From assembly GCA_020726505.1 (NCBI GenBank), contig JAHLEZ010000002.1, positions 2,108,001 to 2,172,000 on the forward strand: a stretch of 64,000 nucleotides of DNA, given 5' to 3'. The notes under the pieces are model-generated. The model did no database searches, was not told where the DNA came from, and saw only the letters and a list, made by a program, of their open reading frames with translations. The stretch comes from Leptodontidium sp. MPI-SDFR-AT-0119. Taxonomy: Eukaryota; Ascomycota; Leotiomycetes; Helotiales; Leptodontidiaceae. Shown piece by piece: positions 43,159 through 54,671 of the stretch. The first letter of the stretch is position 1. Every line of letters begins with the position of its first letter. The position numbers and the translations under genes are program-made.

Positions 43159-45784
43159 ATGGAGTTTGCTAGTGCAGATGGCACGACTTTCACGTCCGAC
43201 ACTCGAGGATTCACAGCCCCGACTTCTTGTGAAAGCTCGTCGACAACAAGCTTAGGCAAACGGCCAAGGAACAGTGTGCCCCATACTTTGGTGGACGTAT
43301 CAGTCAAGAAGCGATCGAAGAGAATGAGCAGACCGAAAAATAGTTAGACTACATCAAGGCAACGAAAACTCGTGAGATTGTATATGATGACAGAGCTTGA
43401 AGTAGACGATATTGCAGCGGTGTTACGTGGCAAAGATTTCCAGCCGTGGTATTTTGATCTTTTCGGACAGTCACACTGGCATTCACTTACTTGTAGTCAG
43501 TAAGAGAGATATCCAGAAGCAACTCAAAACACTTTTGCAATCTCGTCCGAATCAGATTCGCTTGAAGGGACACGCCACCAAAGAACGACTCCAACTCCTT
43601 AGGAAATGTAAGGAGCTGCGAACGTCGCACCGGCCAAATGCAAGATCCAGCATTGATTCAAGACAAAGTCCTGATAAACCCTTGGGCATCGATGACAACT
43701 CATATGCATCCTGGATCTCATCATACCGCTTCCCGACTCTGACAGGATCTTCCAGCGAATGCCATATGCCAGACCTCAGTTTGGACACTGGAGTTGGACT
43801 CGGTTTCATAATCTCAACGGATGCTCTAGGACTGGCCTACGAAACATCAATGAATCTTCTACAAACACATAAATTGGAAGCCCCATGGCAATTCTCAGCA
43901 CTATTTAGTACTGCCGATGTACATGCGTCGGAAGCTCCAACCACAGGCCAGGACTACATCCCGCCAAATACCGCAAGAACGACAATGCCAATCAGTACCT
44001 CAGAGGACAAGTCATCGAGCCTTAAATATGCACCGGAACTGGGGGAGCCTGATCTCTGAGGGGAAGAAATCCACTTGCTCGACACTAAGTATGACGAGTT
44101 TGAAGAGACGATTACAATTCAAATTCTCCGCGCCGGTTTTAGGCGATATACAATCGATCATCGGTCGACTATCGACATCATCTTTCTCAGACGCATCTAG
44201 TTTGAAGTCAAAGGGAAAGATGGGTCTTCCTATAGTAAGGGCCGTCACTTCCAACCCAATTAAGCAGGGTATCGATCCAACAGGTCTTCACGTTCGCGAC
44301 CCTTGTCCTTCATCGATACCATCGACCAATCTTCCAGGAATATTTTCGAAGTACTGCTGGAGCATATGGTGCAGGACAAACTGCAAGATTGCGATGACAT
44401 CAGGCTGCCATGCAATCGTACACCCATGTTCAAGCCAGTCGGAAGTGGTTGTTACCAGTCAGTCTCCTCGGATATATTTGGCAAAATCAAGACGCAATCG
44501 ATCCTCGCCAGCGATTTGGAGATATTGGATTCATTTCAAAATTCCGTACTTCACATTGCTGCTACATTGGGATCTCCGCCGAGTTATATATCGTCTCTCA
44601 TTGTTCTTGGAGCTGATGTGAACACTCTCAACAATGCAGGACAGACTTTCTTGCACTTGATGGAGTTTGACGATTTTTGCGGCCAAAAGGGGTTCGATTC
44701 TCTACTTGGAACACTGGGTCAATTTCAATTCGACTTTCAACAGCAGGATCAGAACGGACAGACAGCAATCCATACAATCACCCAGAAATACTTGCCTTGG
44801 AGGACTCTCGATTTACTCGTTCATAGTTTCTTTATACATGAAGTTGAGTTTCCAGTATGCCGCGACAATCTTGGCAACACCATTTCCCAGCATCTTCTCG
44901 AGAAAGGCTTCACGCCATCTGATCCTATCCGTTATTCTCGGCGATCCATAAATCAGCCTCCTGCTCATGACCAGTGGGAGAGGTACGGAGACCAGTTGGA
45001 AATCCAGGCACTTCACAATCGCGAGATCATGATCAAACATCCGAGCCTTGACACCTTCGAAAATATGTTGGAAGCTGTTGAGTATGAAAGTCATTCGAAA
45101 ATGCTGAAGACAATCGTAGGGGCTGGAATCGATCCACTCTACGAGGACACTGAAGGGCGAAATGGCCTGCATTGCCTCGCAGAAGTTCGTCGGGACTTAT
45201 GCGGCCCGCATGAATGGACATCGGAGGGCACTACCAAGCCATTCGAGACTCAACAAGAATGCTATCTGGATGGGCTCCTGAGCAATGGCGTGAACCCTAA
45301 CAGCTACGACAAAAACGGGTTTACGCCCTTGATGTCATTCGTGCTCCACTTACGGGAAGAAGAGAGCGAAGACGACATGGACTTGCTCATTGCAGGTCTG
45401 TTAGAAGCTGGAGCAGATATCAACAGTCGCAACAGGCAAGGCGAGACTGCACTTCATATAGCTGTCAAACTGGGTCGTCGTATTGCAACCAAGATTTTGC
45501 TGGCTCATGGCGCTAATCTACACGCTCGTACCAGCGGTGGGCTGGGGGTGCTAGCTCTTGGAATGAGGTATAGTGACAGAGCAGCACATGATTCGGTACT
45601 TTATGCCCAGATCTCGCTTTGCATGTGTCTTGTGGGAAGTGCTGGTGCTATTCCTGCCCCAACCGTGCTCGACGAGTGGGCATCGCCGGAATTGAGAATC
45701 CTGGGAACTCCAGCTCCCGCTTCTGCCAGGTCCCAGCCACTGGAGAAAGTCATTGAAAAGGAAGTTCAGGGTGACAAAATGTGA
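43159..45784 (+). pseudogene. Decayed ankyrin-repeat gene with Clr5-like N-terminal region
   Basis: Starts MEFASADGTTFTSDTRGF. A TAG at 43345-43347 interrupts the frame just before RQRKLVRLYMMTELEVDDIA, which resembles the fungal Clr5 domain. A frame change follows near 43440-43500, then SKRDIQKQLKTLL. The same frame continues through an in-frame TGA (44057-44059), a TAG and a TAA to the long open stretch 44300-45784. That stretch contains ankyrin-type repeats: NSVLHIAATLGSPP, LGADVNTLNNAGQTFLHLM, DQNGQTAIHTI, LLSNGVNPNSYDKNGFTPLM, LEAGADINSRNRQGETALHIA and LLAHGANLHARTSGG. The stops at CTC-TGA, ATC-TAG and AAT-TAA are each one C-to-T change from CGA, CAG and CAA. The last ~490 codons are open and could still be expressed, but no good start is present. 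Confidence 0.7.
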
Positions 45785-46401
45785 ACGTGTGTTCTGAACA
45801 TCAAAGTCGTGGAAACTGCATATCTCGCTTCTTACTCAGTGAAACCTTCTCCGAGGTTCGAGACATTCATGAACATATGCTGGTACAGATGATAGGACTT
45901 TACGGTCAAGACTCAGAGGTGTAGCTGGGCTGCTTTCAAACTCGTTGTTGGAAAAGTCGGTGCACGAATTTACTACAATGTATTTCCTTCGTAAAAGTAC
46001 AAGTTATTTAAATATTTTTAAACAATTTTCTTGTTTCGAATCCTTCTACTCCCTTGAAAATCAAAATAACAAATCAGACTTATAAAGCTCGAGACTCGCG
46101 TTCGGCCTAACCGAGAGCGAGGCAAGGAAAATAAATAAGGAGTATAAGTATTAGAACTAAATAGAGACTTCTCTCGGTTAGTGGCGAGCGAAGCGCGGAC
46201 ACTCCTGTCGTTAGTATGTGCGGCCGTACATACACGTGATTGCCGTTTTTCTAAAGCAAGCGTCACAAAATAAATTTATTTAAATTATCGAACTTTAATC
46301 ATTTATTTGTATTAAGTAAACCTCAAAGATTATTTATAATATTTCAAATCGAATAAAAGCATGTTGAACCTTTGTGTTATATTTCTAATTATATATACTT
46401 C
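45785..46401. other. AT-rich stretch with imperfect inverted repeat
   Basis: 46000-46400 is AT-rich. GCGTTCGGCCTAACCGAGAG (about 46098-46117) and CTCTCGGTTAGTGGCGAGCG (about 46171-46190) form an imperfect inverted pair, possibly a miniature element remnant. No gene is seen. Confidence 0.4.
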
Positions 46402-48191
46402 TTATATAATTCTCATTATGAAAACTATGCTCAAAAAACAACTCAAAAACATCACAAGCGGCGGACTTAATCTTCCCGCTATTGAAGCTTGCACGTATGT
46501 TGGCGACGCTGCTCCAGTTTCTCCAACACTTGTTGCCGTAGTGCCGCCAAATACACTCCAAATGATCCCTCCAATTCCTGTCGATTGGACCATCGTCTTC
46601 GTCCCTTCAATCAACTGTGTTCCTCCAGACGCGAGACTGATCGTTGTTCCACCCACCACAATCTCTGAGCCCGGAGCCAAGGTTTGCCCTCCAATAATGT
46701 AATTCGATGCAGAATCCGCCGTAACAACGGAGCCTCCAATTGTCGCAACTGGAGCTGCGTTGTTGAGAGTGGAACTCGAATCCCCTACGACTAGAACTGT
46801 GTTTGACCCCGTCGTTTGAAGTGCTACAACGGTCGTCGATGATCCAGACCCGATGGTTATAGTCGATCCTAGCCCAAGTGTTTGGTCCCCGATAATGAAC
46901 TGAGAAGCCGAATTGGCGGATATTACCGAGGAGCCTATTGTGATTACCAGACTATCTGCAGTGGATGTTGGGATTGGACGAGGCGTAACCATAGAACCTG
47001 GCTCAGGCGCAGATATTGAAGTCCCTACTCCTGACTGCGGACTTGGGTTGGATGCTTGCGGGTTCCCTGTATTGATTTGAGGAGGAGCACCAGATACCTG
47101 TGTGCTGGCCGGTCGGGTAGGTTCAGGAGAAGGCCCTGGACTTGGTGCGTTATCCCGTGGGGTAGTTTCTGGATGCCCGGGACTCGGTGTGTTTTGCTCG
47201 ATCGGTGACGAGACTTGATCCGGAAGAGGAGTTAATGTCGCGGGCGATGAACCAGTTCCTGCCTTAGGTGATGATGATCCACCAGCAGGCGGAATCGAAA
47301 TTGTTCTCGTACTGGTAGCCAGTATCGCCCCTGGCTGGGCTTGCACAGCACTCGCAGGGGAAACAGAGGTAACAGCCAGTTGACAATATGTATACGGACA
47401 ACCATCATACTCAATGCCGAGGGTTTGACCAGACCAAAGCGAGGAAACTTCTGTTGAGTCGAGAACTGTGTATGCCTCTCCATAATTCACACCTACCAGT
47501 GAGTATAACCATCCACGAGAGTCTGCATCATCCAAAGGTCCAACCTGCACGAATGGAGTGTGGGTTGGTGTTGCTGATAATGTAGGAGTTTCGAAACAAC
47601 ATGTGCTGTTGATGTGTACGGTAGGTAATATGGCGTCCCATGTTAGAGACTCTTCTACCACGAAGTAGTTTGTTGGATATGCTCTACCAATACTTAGTAT
47701 CACCCAGAAGAGCAAAGGAGCGGACTGACATGGTCATCAACTGACTATTCCTTTTATCCGTCACAACCTGCGTGACTGTTCCAGCAGCATCGGTATCGGT
47801 ACGGGTCAAGATTGTTGACGACCCATTTCTTTCGTAGTCTGTATGATAGATTGTGGTTGAAGATGTTTCGTTTGTAGCTTCGTTTACGACCACCATCACA
47901 GTTCCTACGGTTGTGGGTATTATGACCTGTGTCCATGTTGAGGAAACTGCTGCTAGAAATGGCCCTTTGATATCGGAAAAGGAGGATGTGACTAGCTCAG
48001 AACTGGAGGATGTCGGAGTTGGGTTCGGCTTGGCAGTAGTCCCGTTCAGGGCAGTATTTCTAGGATCTAAAAGGTGTGAACTTTCGACTCCTAATTGAAA
48101 CCGGGTACTTACAGTGCTGAGCAGCTACTACTCCAAGGAGTAGCCAAATGCTGGTAATTGAAGCGACAGTGAAAGTTCCGAGGCAAGCCAT
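46402..48191 (-). CDS. Ser/Thr-rich GPI-type cell-surface protein
   Basis: Three exons: 48113-48191, 47730-48066 and 46402-47683. Both introns are 46 bp; the second donor could instead be 7 bp upstream in the same frame. The product has 565 residues. The N-terminus MACLGTFTVASITSIWLLLG followed by VVAAQ is a signal peptide. The body is rich in Ser, Thr and Pro with a linker of PSPGP/TP type. Near the C-terminus are two related repeats, IGSSVISANSASQFIIGDQT and IGGSVVTADSASNYIIGGQT, each followed by a VVGG/TIGSG strand. The end is hydrophobic (PPLVMFLSCFLSIVFI), as for a GPI signal or terminal membrane anchor. Probably a wall or surface glycoprotein; no enzyme domain. Its start lies 394 bp from the divergent aspartic-protease-like gene. 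Confidence 0.8.
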
Positions 48192-48585
48192 AGCTTCTAG
48201 CGGAAACGAAGAGCGAGAAAATCCAACAGTGAGAAGAAGAACAATGTCGCGAGCACCATCGATACATGAAGGAAAACAGGATGCTGCAATCAGGCTACCG
48301 TGATTTAGACTATGTAAGGCTGAATGCTATTATCGGCAAGCTGAAAACTTTAATATACCGTGGCTGACAGCCTGCAATCCTTCGGATTGTCTCACCACGT
48401 TAATTGGCCGGATCGTGATCCAGACCAAGGAAGACTCTCGACCTGCATATGGTAAGCGCTGTGGAACGTGGCACAACTGATGTAAAGATTTGGGAGCTGA
48501 GTTCGAGATTTGCTGGGCTTCCCTCTCATACACTTTTATCGTCTCCTTTCTCTTTTCCATTCTGAGGACGGTTTTCATCGTGGCG
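48192..48585. promoter_or_regulatory. Short shared promoter between two surface-protein genes
   Basis: Only 394 bp separate the two divergent start codons, so the two surface-protein genes probably share control elements. No specific operator was recognised. Confidence 0.45.
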
Positions 48586-50387
48586 ATGAAGCGGTCGCTG
48601 TTACTCATATTATTTAGTGTACAGCTCGCATACGCCGCCGTGGATGCCTCGCTCGCACCATTGAGCATTCCCCCTAGCCTCTACTGGTAGGTCGACAGGT
48701 ACCGTTTCGATGGCGACGCTCATGCATACCTGACAGGGACGGAGACGATGGTTGGTGGTCAACTTTCCAAATCCAAGTCGGAACTCCAGGGCAAACTGTG
48801 AGGCTCTTGCCAGGGACATCAGCCAGTGCAGGCTCAACAATCTGGGTGGTCGGTACCCGTTTCACAGATAACCAAACACGTACTGACTGTGACGAGGTTA
48901 TCTCGGAAGGCTGCGTCGATGTCAACCCTACACTTGAAAACTGCGCAAACGAGCGTGGTTACCTCTTCCAAAGCAACCTATCCACAACTTGGTCTACCCA
49001 GGGACTCCAAAACGGCATCGATGGAGCCATCTTCTCCTTGAACACTTACGAGGAAAGCTTTCTTGGACGTTCTGGCAATGGGTCCTATGGCTACGATACC
49101 GTCAATCTAGGGGTCCCGGGCGCTGGGTTACCAAGTCTACAGAAGCAGGTGATTGCCGGCATCTGGACAAACGACTTCTTTTTGGGAAATCTCGGGCTCA
49201 GCCCAGTACCTTTCAACTTCACAACTCTGAACGATCCTCAGCAAAGTATGTTGAGCAGTCTATACAACCAATCTTTGATCCCGAGTCGAAGCTGGGCTTA
49301 CACTGCGGGTGCACATTACAAGTCCCCACCAGTATTTGGGAGTTTGACGCTAGGTGGGTATGATGCTACGAGACAGAATCCAAACAACGTCAATTTTGCA
49401 TTCGGTGCAGATTTCTCAAGGGATTTGCTCGTAAGCCTGCAGTCTGTGACTTACGATACCGCTGGCAGTTCCCCATTACTTGCAAGCGGCATCGACGTTT
49501 TCATTGATTCCCTCATCACGGAGATTTGGCTGCCTGCCTCTGTTTGCGAAGCATTTGCACAGCAGTTCAATCTTACCTGGAATGAGCAAGGCCAACTGTA
49601 CCTGGTAGGCGAAGATGCCCATGCGGCTCTGGTGAAGCAAAACCCAACCTTCGCTTTCAAAATAGGTCAGGCGGGCGGTGGGGGTGGTCAGACTGTTGAT
49701 ATAGTCATCCCTTACGCAGCATTCGATCTGAACCTCACTGCTCCAATCGTTGGAGGTGACGCACGCTATTTCCCACTGAAACAAGCACAAAATTCCACGC
49801 AATACACACTGGGAAGGACATTTCTGCAAGAGGCATATGTCATAGCAGATTATGAAAGACACTACTTTTCTGTCTCGCAAGCAACGTTTCCTCCGACTTC
49901 AGCATCAGCAAGCCTTGTTGCCATTTATCCCCCTGATATCAACGGCGGATCACAGACAAATACCACTGTTACCTCTCCACAGAAAAACGATGGATTAAAG
50001 GCAGGAGCGATTGCTGGAATTGCAGTCGGAGGTGTAGTGGGTCTGGCTGTGGTGATTATTGCAGCTCTATTTTGGCATAAGAAAAGGAAAAGGCGCCACG
50101 AGTTGGCAGATACCAGTATACCCAGGCCCGGGGATAAGCATACCCAAACTATCGTGGATGTAACACCAGACGCGGCGAAACCAGAGCTCGATGGGAACAG
50201 AACTGACGTCCACGAAATGAACGAGCAACGCTATGTTCCGCCAGAACTCCCTGCTTACGAAGGACCTTGGGGACGGCACGAACTCGTGCAGGACGACAGT
50301 ATACACGAGATGGATGGTGCAGGGATTCAACCTAGTACTGGAGGTGCTGAGGCACGAAGAGATAAGAGGTTCAGCTGGGAGGACTGA
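48586..50387 (+). CDS. Aspartic-protease-fold transmembrane protein, probably catalytically inactive
   Basis: Exons 48586-48686 and 48737-50387 are joined by a 50-bp intron to give 583 residues, frame intact. A signal peptide ([18 protein letters not shown]) is followed by a pepsin-like domain: [17 protein letters not shown], the strand STIWVV, a [16 protein letters not shown] segment, [10 protein letters not shown], and [16 protein letters not shown]. The first catalytic motif, normally D-T/S-G, reads PGT (LLPGTSAS). The second reads IDSLIT, so one Asp is lost and the other motif is altered. Then come a Gly/Ala-rich single membrane helix ([22 protein letters not shown]), a basic KKRKRR stop, and a ~110-residue cytoplasmic tail with [11 protein letters not shown]. 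Likely a surface sensor or binding protein rather than a protease. Confidence 0.85.
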
Positions 50388-50677
50388 GGAAAACCCCCAA
50401 CAGCTCAAAGGAAATCAAAACAAATTGACAAAGAAGCGAACATCCACTTGGAGTTGAGCCTTGCTGTACACCTACGAGGGAAGGAAATCGCTCCGTGCGG
50501 GTATGGGCATGTATGGTAGTAAGCTTTCGGTTGTAGGAGGGCAGGTTGTGACACACAAGCTGTGGGGAAAACACGAGCAGTTGAAACAGCACGGAGAAAA
50601 TCTCGCATTCATCTAAGCTTCGGAGGAGCAAGAGCAAGCAGCCACCCTTCCAGAAAATACATTCTGAGAGTCGAGTC

Positions 50678-52056
50678 CTACATAATGAAAAGCAAATTGG
50701 TGTCTGTCGAGTCAGCAAAGCCCAATTGCCACTGATGAACGTACCAAGAGGATGACTGCAGCTCAATTGAGGCTTTTGAGTATACTTTGTAGCAAGCACC
50801 TCGCGAATGCTGTTCAACAACTCAACGTAGCTCTGCTGCGGATTTGCCTTCATAGCACTGATGAATGCCCATGACATTGCGCCCGTAGCCTGAGAAGCAA
50901 TGGTTGCATCAGCCCTACAAATGTTAGTCAATGTACCATAGATGAAGAGCAACATACGATGTTTGATCGTCCTTGCTCCCCGACCACATCACAACATCAG
51001 CAGGCGATGTCTTCGTAGCAACAGTCTTCTCATACGCCTCATCACCATCCGTTGCCTTTTTAAAGAATCCAATGAGATGACCCGCAACCTTTCCGTAATC
51101 ACCCTGACTAGCAGATGAAATGACACCGAGGAGGCCCATTCCAGCCTCCTTGGCAAGATTGGGCTCTTTCAAGACTCCCTGAGTCGAGTAAATGTAGGGC
51201 AAGTCAAGGGCTGATCCTGAGTGGCATGAATCAAAAATCGCAGTCAATCGAACACCCGGCTGGAGTGGTGAGACCATGATCGCGTGCATCTCATCGTCTA
51301 CAATGTGTCCAGCTTGCTTGTAGTCGACCGGGTAGATCACCTCATCGTTTCCATCCTCTTCGTCGCCATTCGTGTCTTTGGTCTGGCCACCATGACCGGA
51401 GTAGTGAAAGAATAAGGAATCGTTCGGTTGAACGCCTCGGACCAGCCAGTTCATGGCACGAAGGATGTTTTCCTTCGTAGGCTGACCCATTTGATCCTGC
51501 TGGTCGTCGGTAAGGATAACCATGTCCTCTCGGGCATATCCGAAGCTCTCGCTCAAGTACCTCGAGACGTTTCCAACATCATTGATGCAGCCTCGAAGTT
51601 CGCCGCTCTGGCCGAAGTAGTTGATCCCGATCAAGAGTGCCTTGCGACGACCGGTACAGTTGGAATACTTGAAGGCATAGGAGTCTGGAGCTCCATGTCC
51701 AAAGCCGACCATTCCTTGGGGTGGTGGGGGAGCTGATGATTAGCGGGGTAAACACAGAAAGACACACACATGGCATACCATGTCCGCCATACTGCTGGCC
51801 TCGATCGTATTGAGGCTAGATTTGTGAGAAATAGTTATTCGAGAGATGGCAAGACATACCTGAGAGTATCCATCGTTGTATTGGCCTCGCTGGTCATATC
51901 CTCCTTGTTGTCCGTACCCACCCTGTTGCTCGTAACCACCTTGTTGCTGATAGCCATAGCCTTGTCTAGGAATATGAGTACGTGGTGGATCATAGCAAAG
52001 AAGAGAACTTGCTGTTCATATCCACCACCATATCCTTGTCCTGGATATCCTGACAT
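50678..52056 (-). CDS. Metacaspase (CasA/Yca1 family)
   Basis: Six exons. Well supported are 51860-51960, 51779-51815, 50958-51732, 50745-50914 and 50678-50703; the first runs from 52056 ([16 protein letters not shown]). The N-terminus is a Gly/Tyr/Gln prodomain with [12 protein letters not shown] repeats, then APPPPQGM. The caspase-like p20 domain has [20 protein letters not shown], the catalytic His in [10 protein letters not shown] and the catalytic Cys in FDSCHSGS. The C-terminus ends [11 protein letters not shown] then DTNLLFIM, as in other fungal metacaspases. About 385 residues. The first intron is uncertain: the donor after EQQ (GTTCTC) leaves the frame off by one, while donors inside the GGT run (GTGGAT at 52025) keep it. 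Calcium-dependent Arg/Lys-specific protease linked to stress and cell death. Confidence 0.88.
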
Positions 52057-53291
52057 GTTGAAGTTGTTTTGTCGGTTGATTTGAAGTGAGCTGATTGATG
52101 AGGCGCTGGTTGGAGGAAGTGGATGCGTTGTCACGATGTTTCGGACGCGTGGAGACTTGACCCTGGATTTCTTACAATCACGATGCTTACCGTAGCTTAT
52201 TTGATGCGAAGCTGGAAGCAGTTCAAGGAGTCTCTCGAGATACTTATTTCTGCTTCGTCCAGTCCAAATAGCTTGAAGATTATCAAAGAAATCGACGCAT
52301 GAGCTGAAGTCGTTGAGGTGAGTTGCCAAGGCGCTAGGCTGGTTCGGGCTGTTTCTCCTTTGGAGGGGCAATTCTCGGATTGCTGGATTGATTCCCGGGG
52401 GACCACATTCACAACAGACTGTATGCAAAGGTAACAATCACAACTCAACGCTACGAATAACAGTCATGTAGATATAGATATTGGCTCCCTTGCCTCTGTC
52501 ATTCGATAGGTCTCCCTCTTACCTTCGTCCAGTGCTCGTCTTTGGTGCTTGCCTCCTTCAATCATCGTCCTTCATCTCCAGTCAAGACTGACCTGGAGAT
52601 AGGAAGCCATGGATACCTCGGACTCTCTCTTCTCCAAACCAACCCTTCACATTGCCTCTTCCCCCTGCTTCAAGGTCGTCGCCAGCTCTACATTTCTTCC
52701 GCGAAGCCTCCACGATCTTCCGATGTTTGGATAAGGTGCTGTCGAGCTAGGCCTTGAATGAGGGGTGAACGCGAAGTTGCCGAAAGACATACACAAGATA
52801 TAATGAGCCACATCAGTGCGCTTATTCTAGACTGCACTTGCACATATACATGGAAGGGATCGGGCAAGTGTCTGAGACTGATGTAGATGCCGCATTTTCC
52901 TAGGCCCAAGCAAGCAAAGCTAGGTGCGTCACGGGTTCACAAAACTGGCAAATCCTCCACAACTCACACCTATCTCTCGTTTCCTCAGTATCAAAAATAT
53001 ATTCGAGTCTGTCAATTCGCTCTCAAGCCTAGAACGGTGGTTCAATGGGCTCTATCTGCAATGCTAGAGCCCAATCTTCGGGACCTTTGTTGAACCACGG
53101 ATGATTTGCGTCGGCATTAGATTTCGAGGCAAGGCCATGTCTGCTTTGCAGGTCCATTGGCAGTAGCAATTTTGTGCTAAGGTGTGTCCAAAGATCTGCT
53201 GCGTCAAAATCATTTTATCCGCTTATTCTCTGTTGATTTTCTTGCATTTTCTGCCATTCAGCGGGCTCTGATCCGGGACGTTCGCGGCTTC
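52057..53291. other. Metacaspase promoter and gene-free DNA
   Basis: No supported gene is seen. Frames around 52200-52440 and 52540-53090 lack family features. Confidence 0.4.
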
Positions 53292-53705
53292 ATGATACTC
53301 CCTCATTACGTTTCAACCCTCAGTACGACACCATCTTCCATAGAAATGCAGTCTCTACGTGCACTTTTTGATTTTGCAAAACCTACGATACCAGTCAACG
53401 GAGCACCCTTGATTGGAGGGTTTGGTCCTTCAGACGCCATCGGATGTCTGACCTTTTCTGAGTTCAACCAAATACAGAGGCTAGCCACACCATTACCCGA
53501 GTCAACGACCGATGGCGTAGAATTTCTTCGCCGTGCAATATTCACCGGGCTCACACAGCCAGTTGGCACTATTACAACCTATGCCAACACAGACGCAGCA
53601 AGGCGGACTCTAACGATACAAAGAGAGTACGCGGACCCGTCGGTGATCAACGAAATCCTGTGTCTAGCTCGTGCCATGCATGCCGACCGCGAAGTCCTGA
53701 ATTAG
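53292..53705 (+). CDS. Doubtful small open frame
   Basis: A 137-codon frame from the ATG at 53292 (MILPHYVSTLSTTPSSIEMQ) to TAG. Composition is protein-like (GVEFLRRAIFTGLTQPVGTI, INEILCLARAMHADREVLN), and the frame is open further upstream without another ATG. No intron, domain or signal peptide is recognised. It may be a real orphan gene, a gene fragment, or chance. Confidence 0.25.
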   Translation: MILPHYVSTLSTTPSSIEMQSLRALFDFAKPTIPVNGAPLIGGFGPSDAIGCLTFSEFNQIQRLATPLPESTTDGVEFLRRAIFTGLTQPVGTITTYANTDAARRTLTIQREYADPSVINEILCLARAMHADREVLN

Positions 53706-54671
53706 ACCAATTCTTTTCCGCGTTTTGTGAGAGGCATGGATCAGTCAATATACCAGGTCACAGATGACCTGGAAGTGGAAGTGACGATGATTCTTGCTAT
53801 GGGCAGCTTCTTCGGGGCCGGTCTCATGACGTTGAATCTGTAGGGAGGGTCAATATCCAAGATAGGATATATCCTAAAGGAGTCTAACACCATTACCATA
53901 GATATAACGCTACTTCAGTTATGTACTGGACGCTTTCAAGTATTTCTCGTGCCGATATGTTGGAACCCCATGCAGTACTCAGCAAGTTGACGCAATCACT
54001 TATTCTTTAATGACAACGGAGAACAACGGCCCTTGGCTTCCTCGCTCCTATCTTCCGCCTAATTGTGACGTAAAATCACTTACAATAGTGATGTTTCAGC
54101 CCCCAGGCCCTCGCATCATGACACGAGGTAGCATTTCCCACCAGTCCCAAAAGTGTGGAGGACAATTCTGATTCAAAAAAATAGCCGAGACCCAGCTGCC
54201 CCCTTCTGAATCCTTACCAAATTATTGGCATTGGACTGTAGCACTGAGGAATACAAATTTATTCAGCTAAATGGCAGTTCTTGATACCAGTTGCCCCTTT
54301 TGTTGTTGCTTCGAGGCGATGTTGATTGACCACAATGTTGACAACCACCAAAACGACCCCGCATGTAAACGTCATCACCCCGCAGCTCAGACAGAATCCT
54401 TTGTATACGATTCTAGCTATCCGAGTATTCCTCATACTCGCATCGATCAATCGTAAAACCCCCATGACGAATATGAGTTCTAAACTAATAAACACCGAAT
54501 GGCCGTGTGGTTGGGGAAGTCCGACAGTCGCACGAGACCTCCAGCCTCATGTTAAAATATCCGGACTCCGACTCTGCGCTCGAACAACTGTCCGCGACCA
54601 AGATAAATACTACAGCATGCAAATGTGCCTTAGCCACTTGATTTTTCCACTTCTTTATATAACAATTCAAA
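53706..54671. other. Intergenic: promoter of the Ayg1-like gene
   Basis: No gene is supported. A TTTATATAAC box lies about 18 bp before the ATG. Confidence 0.4.
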
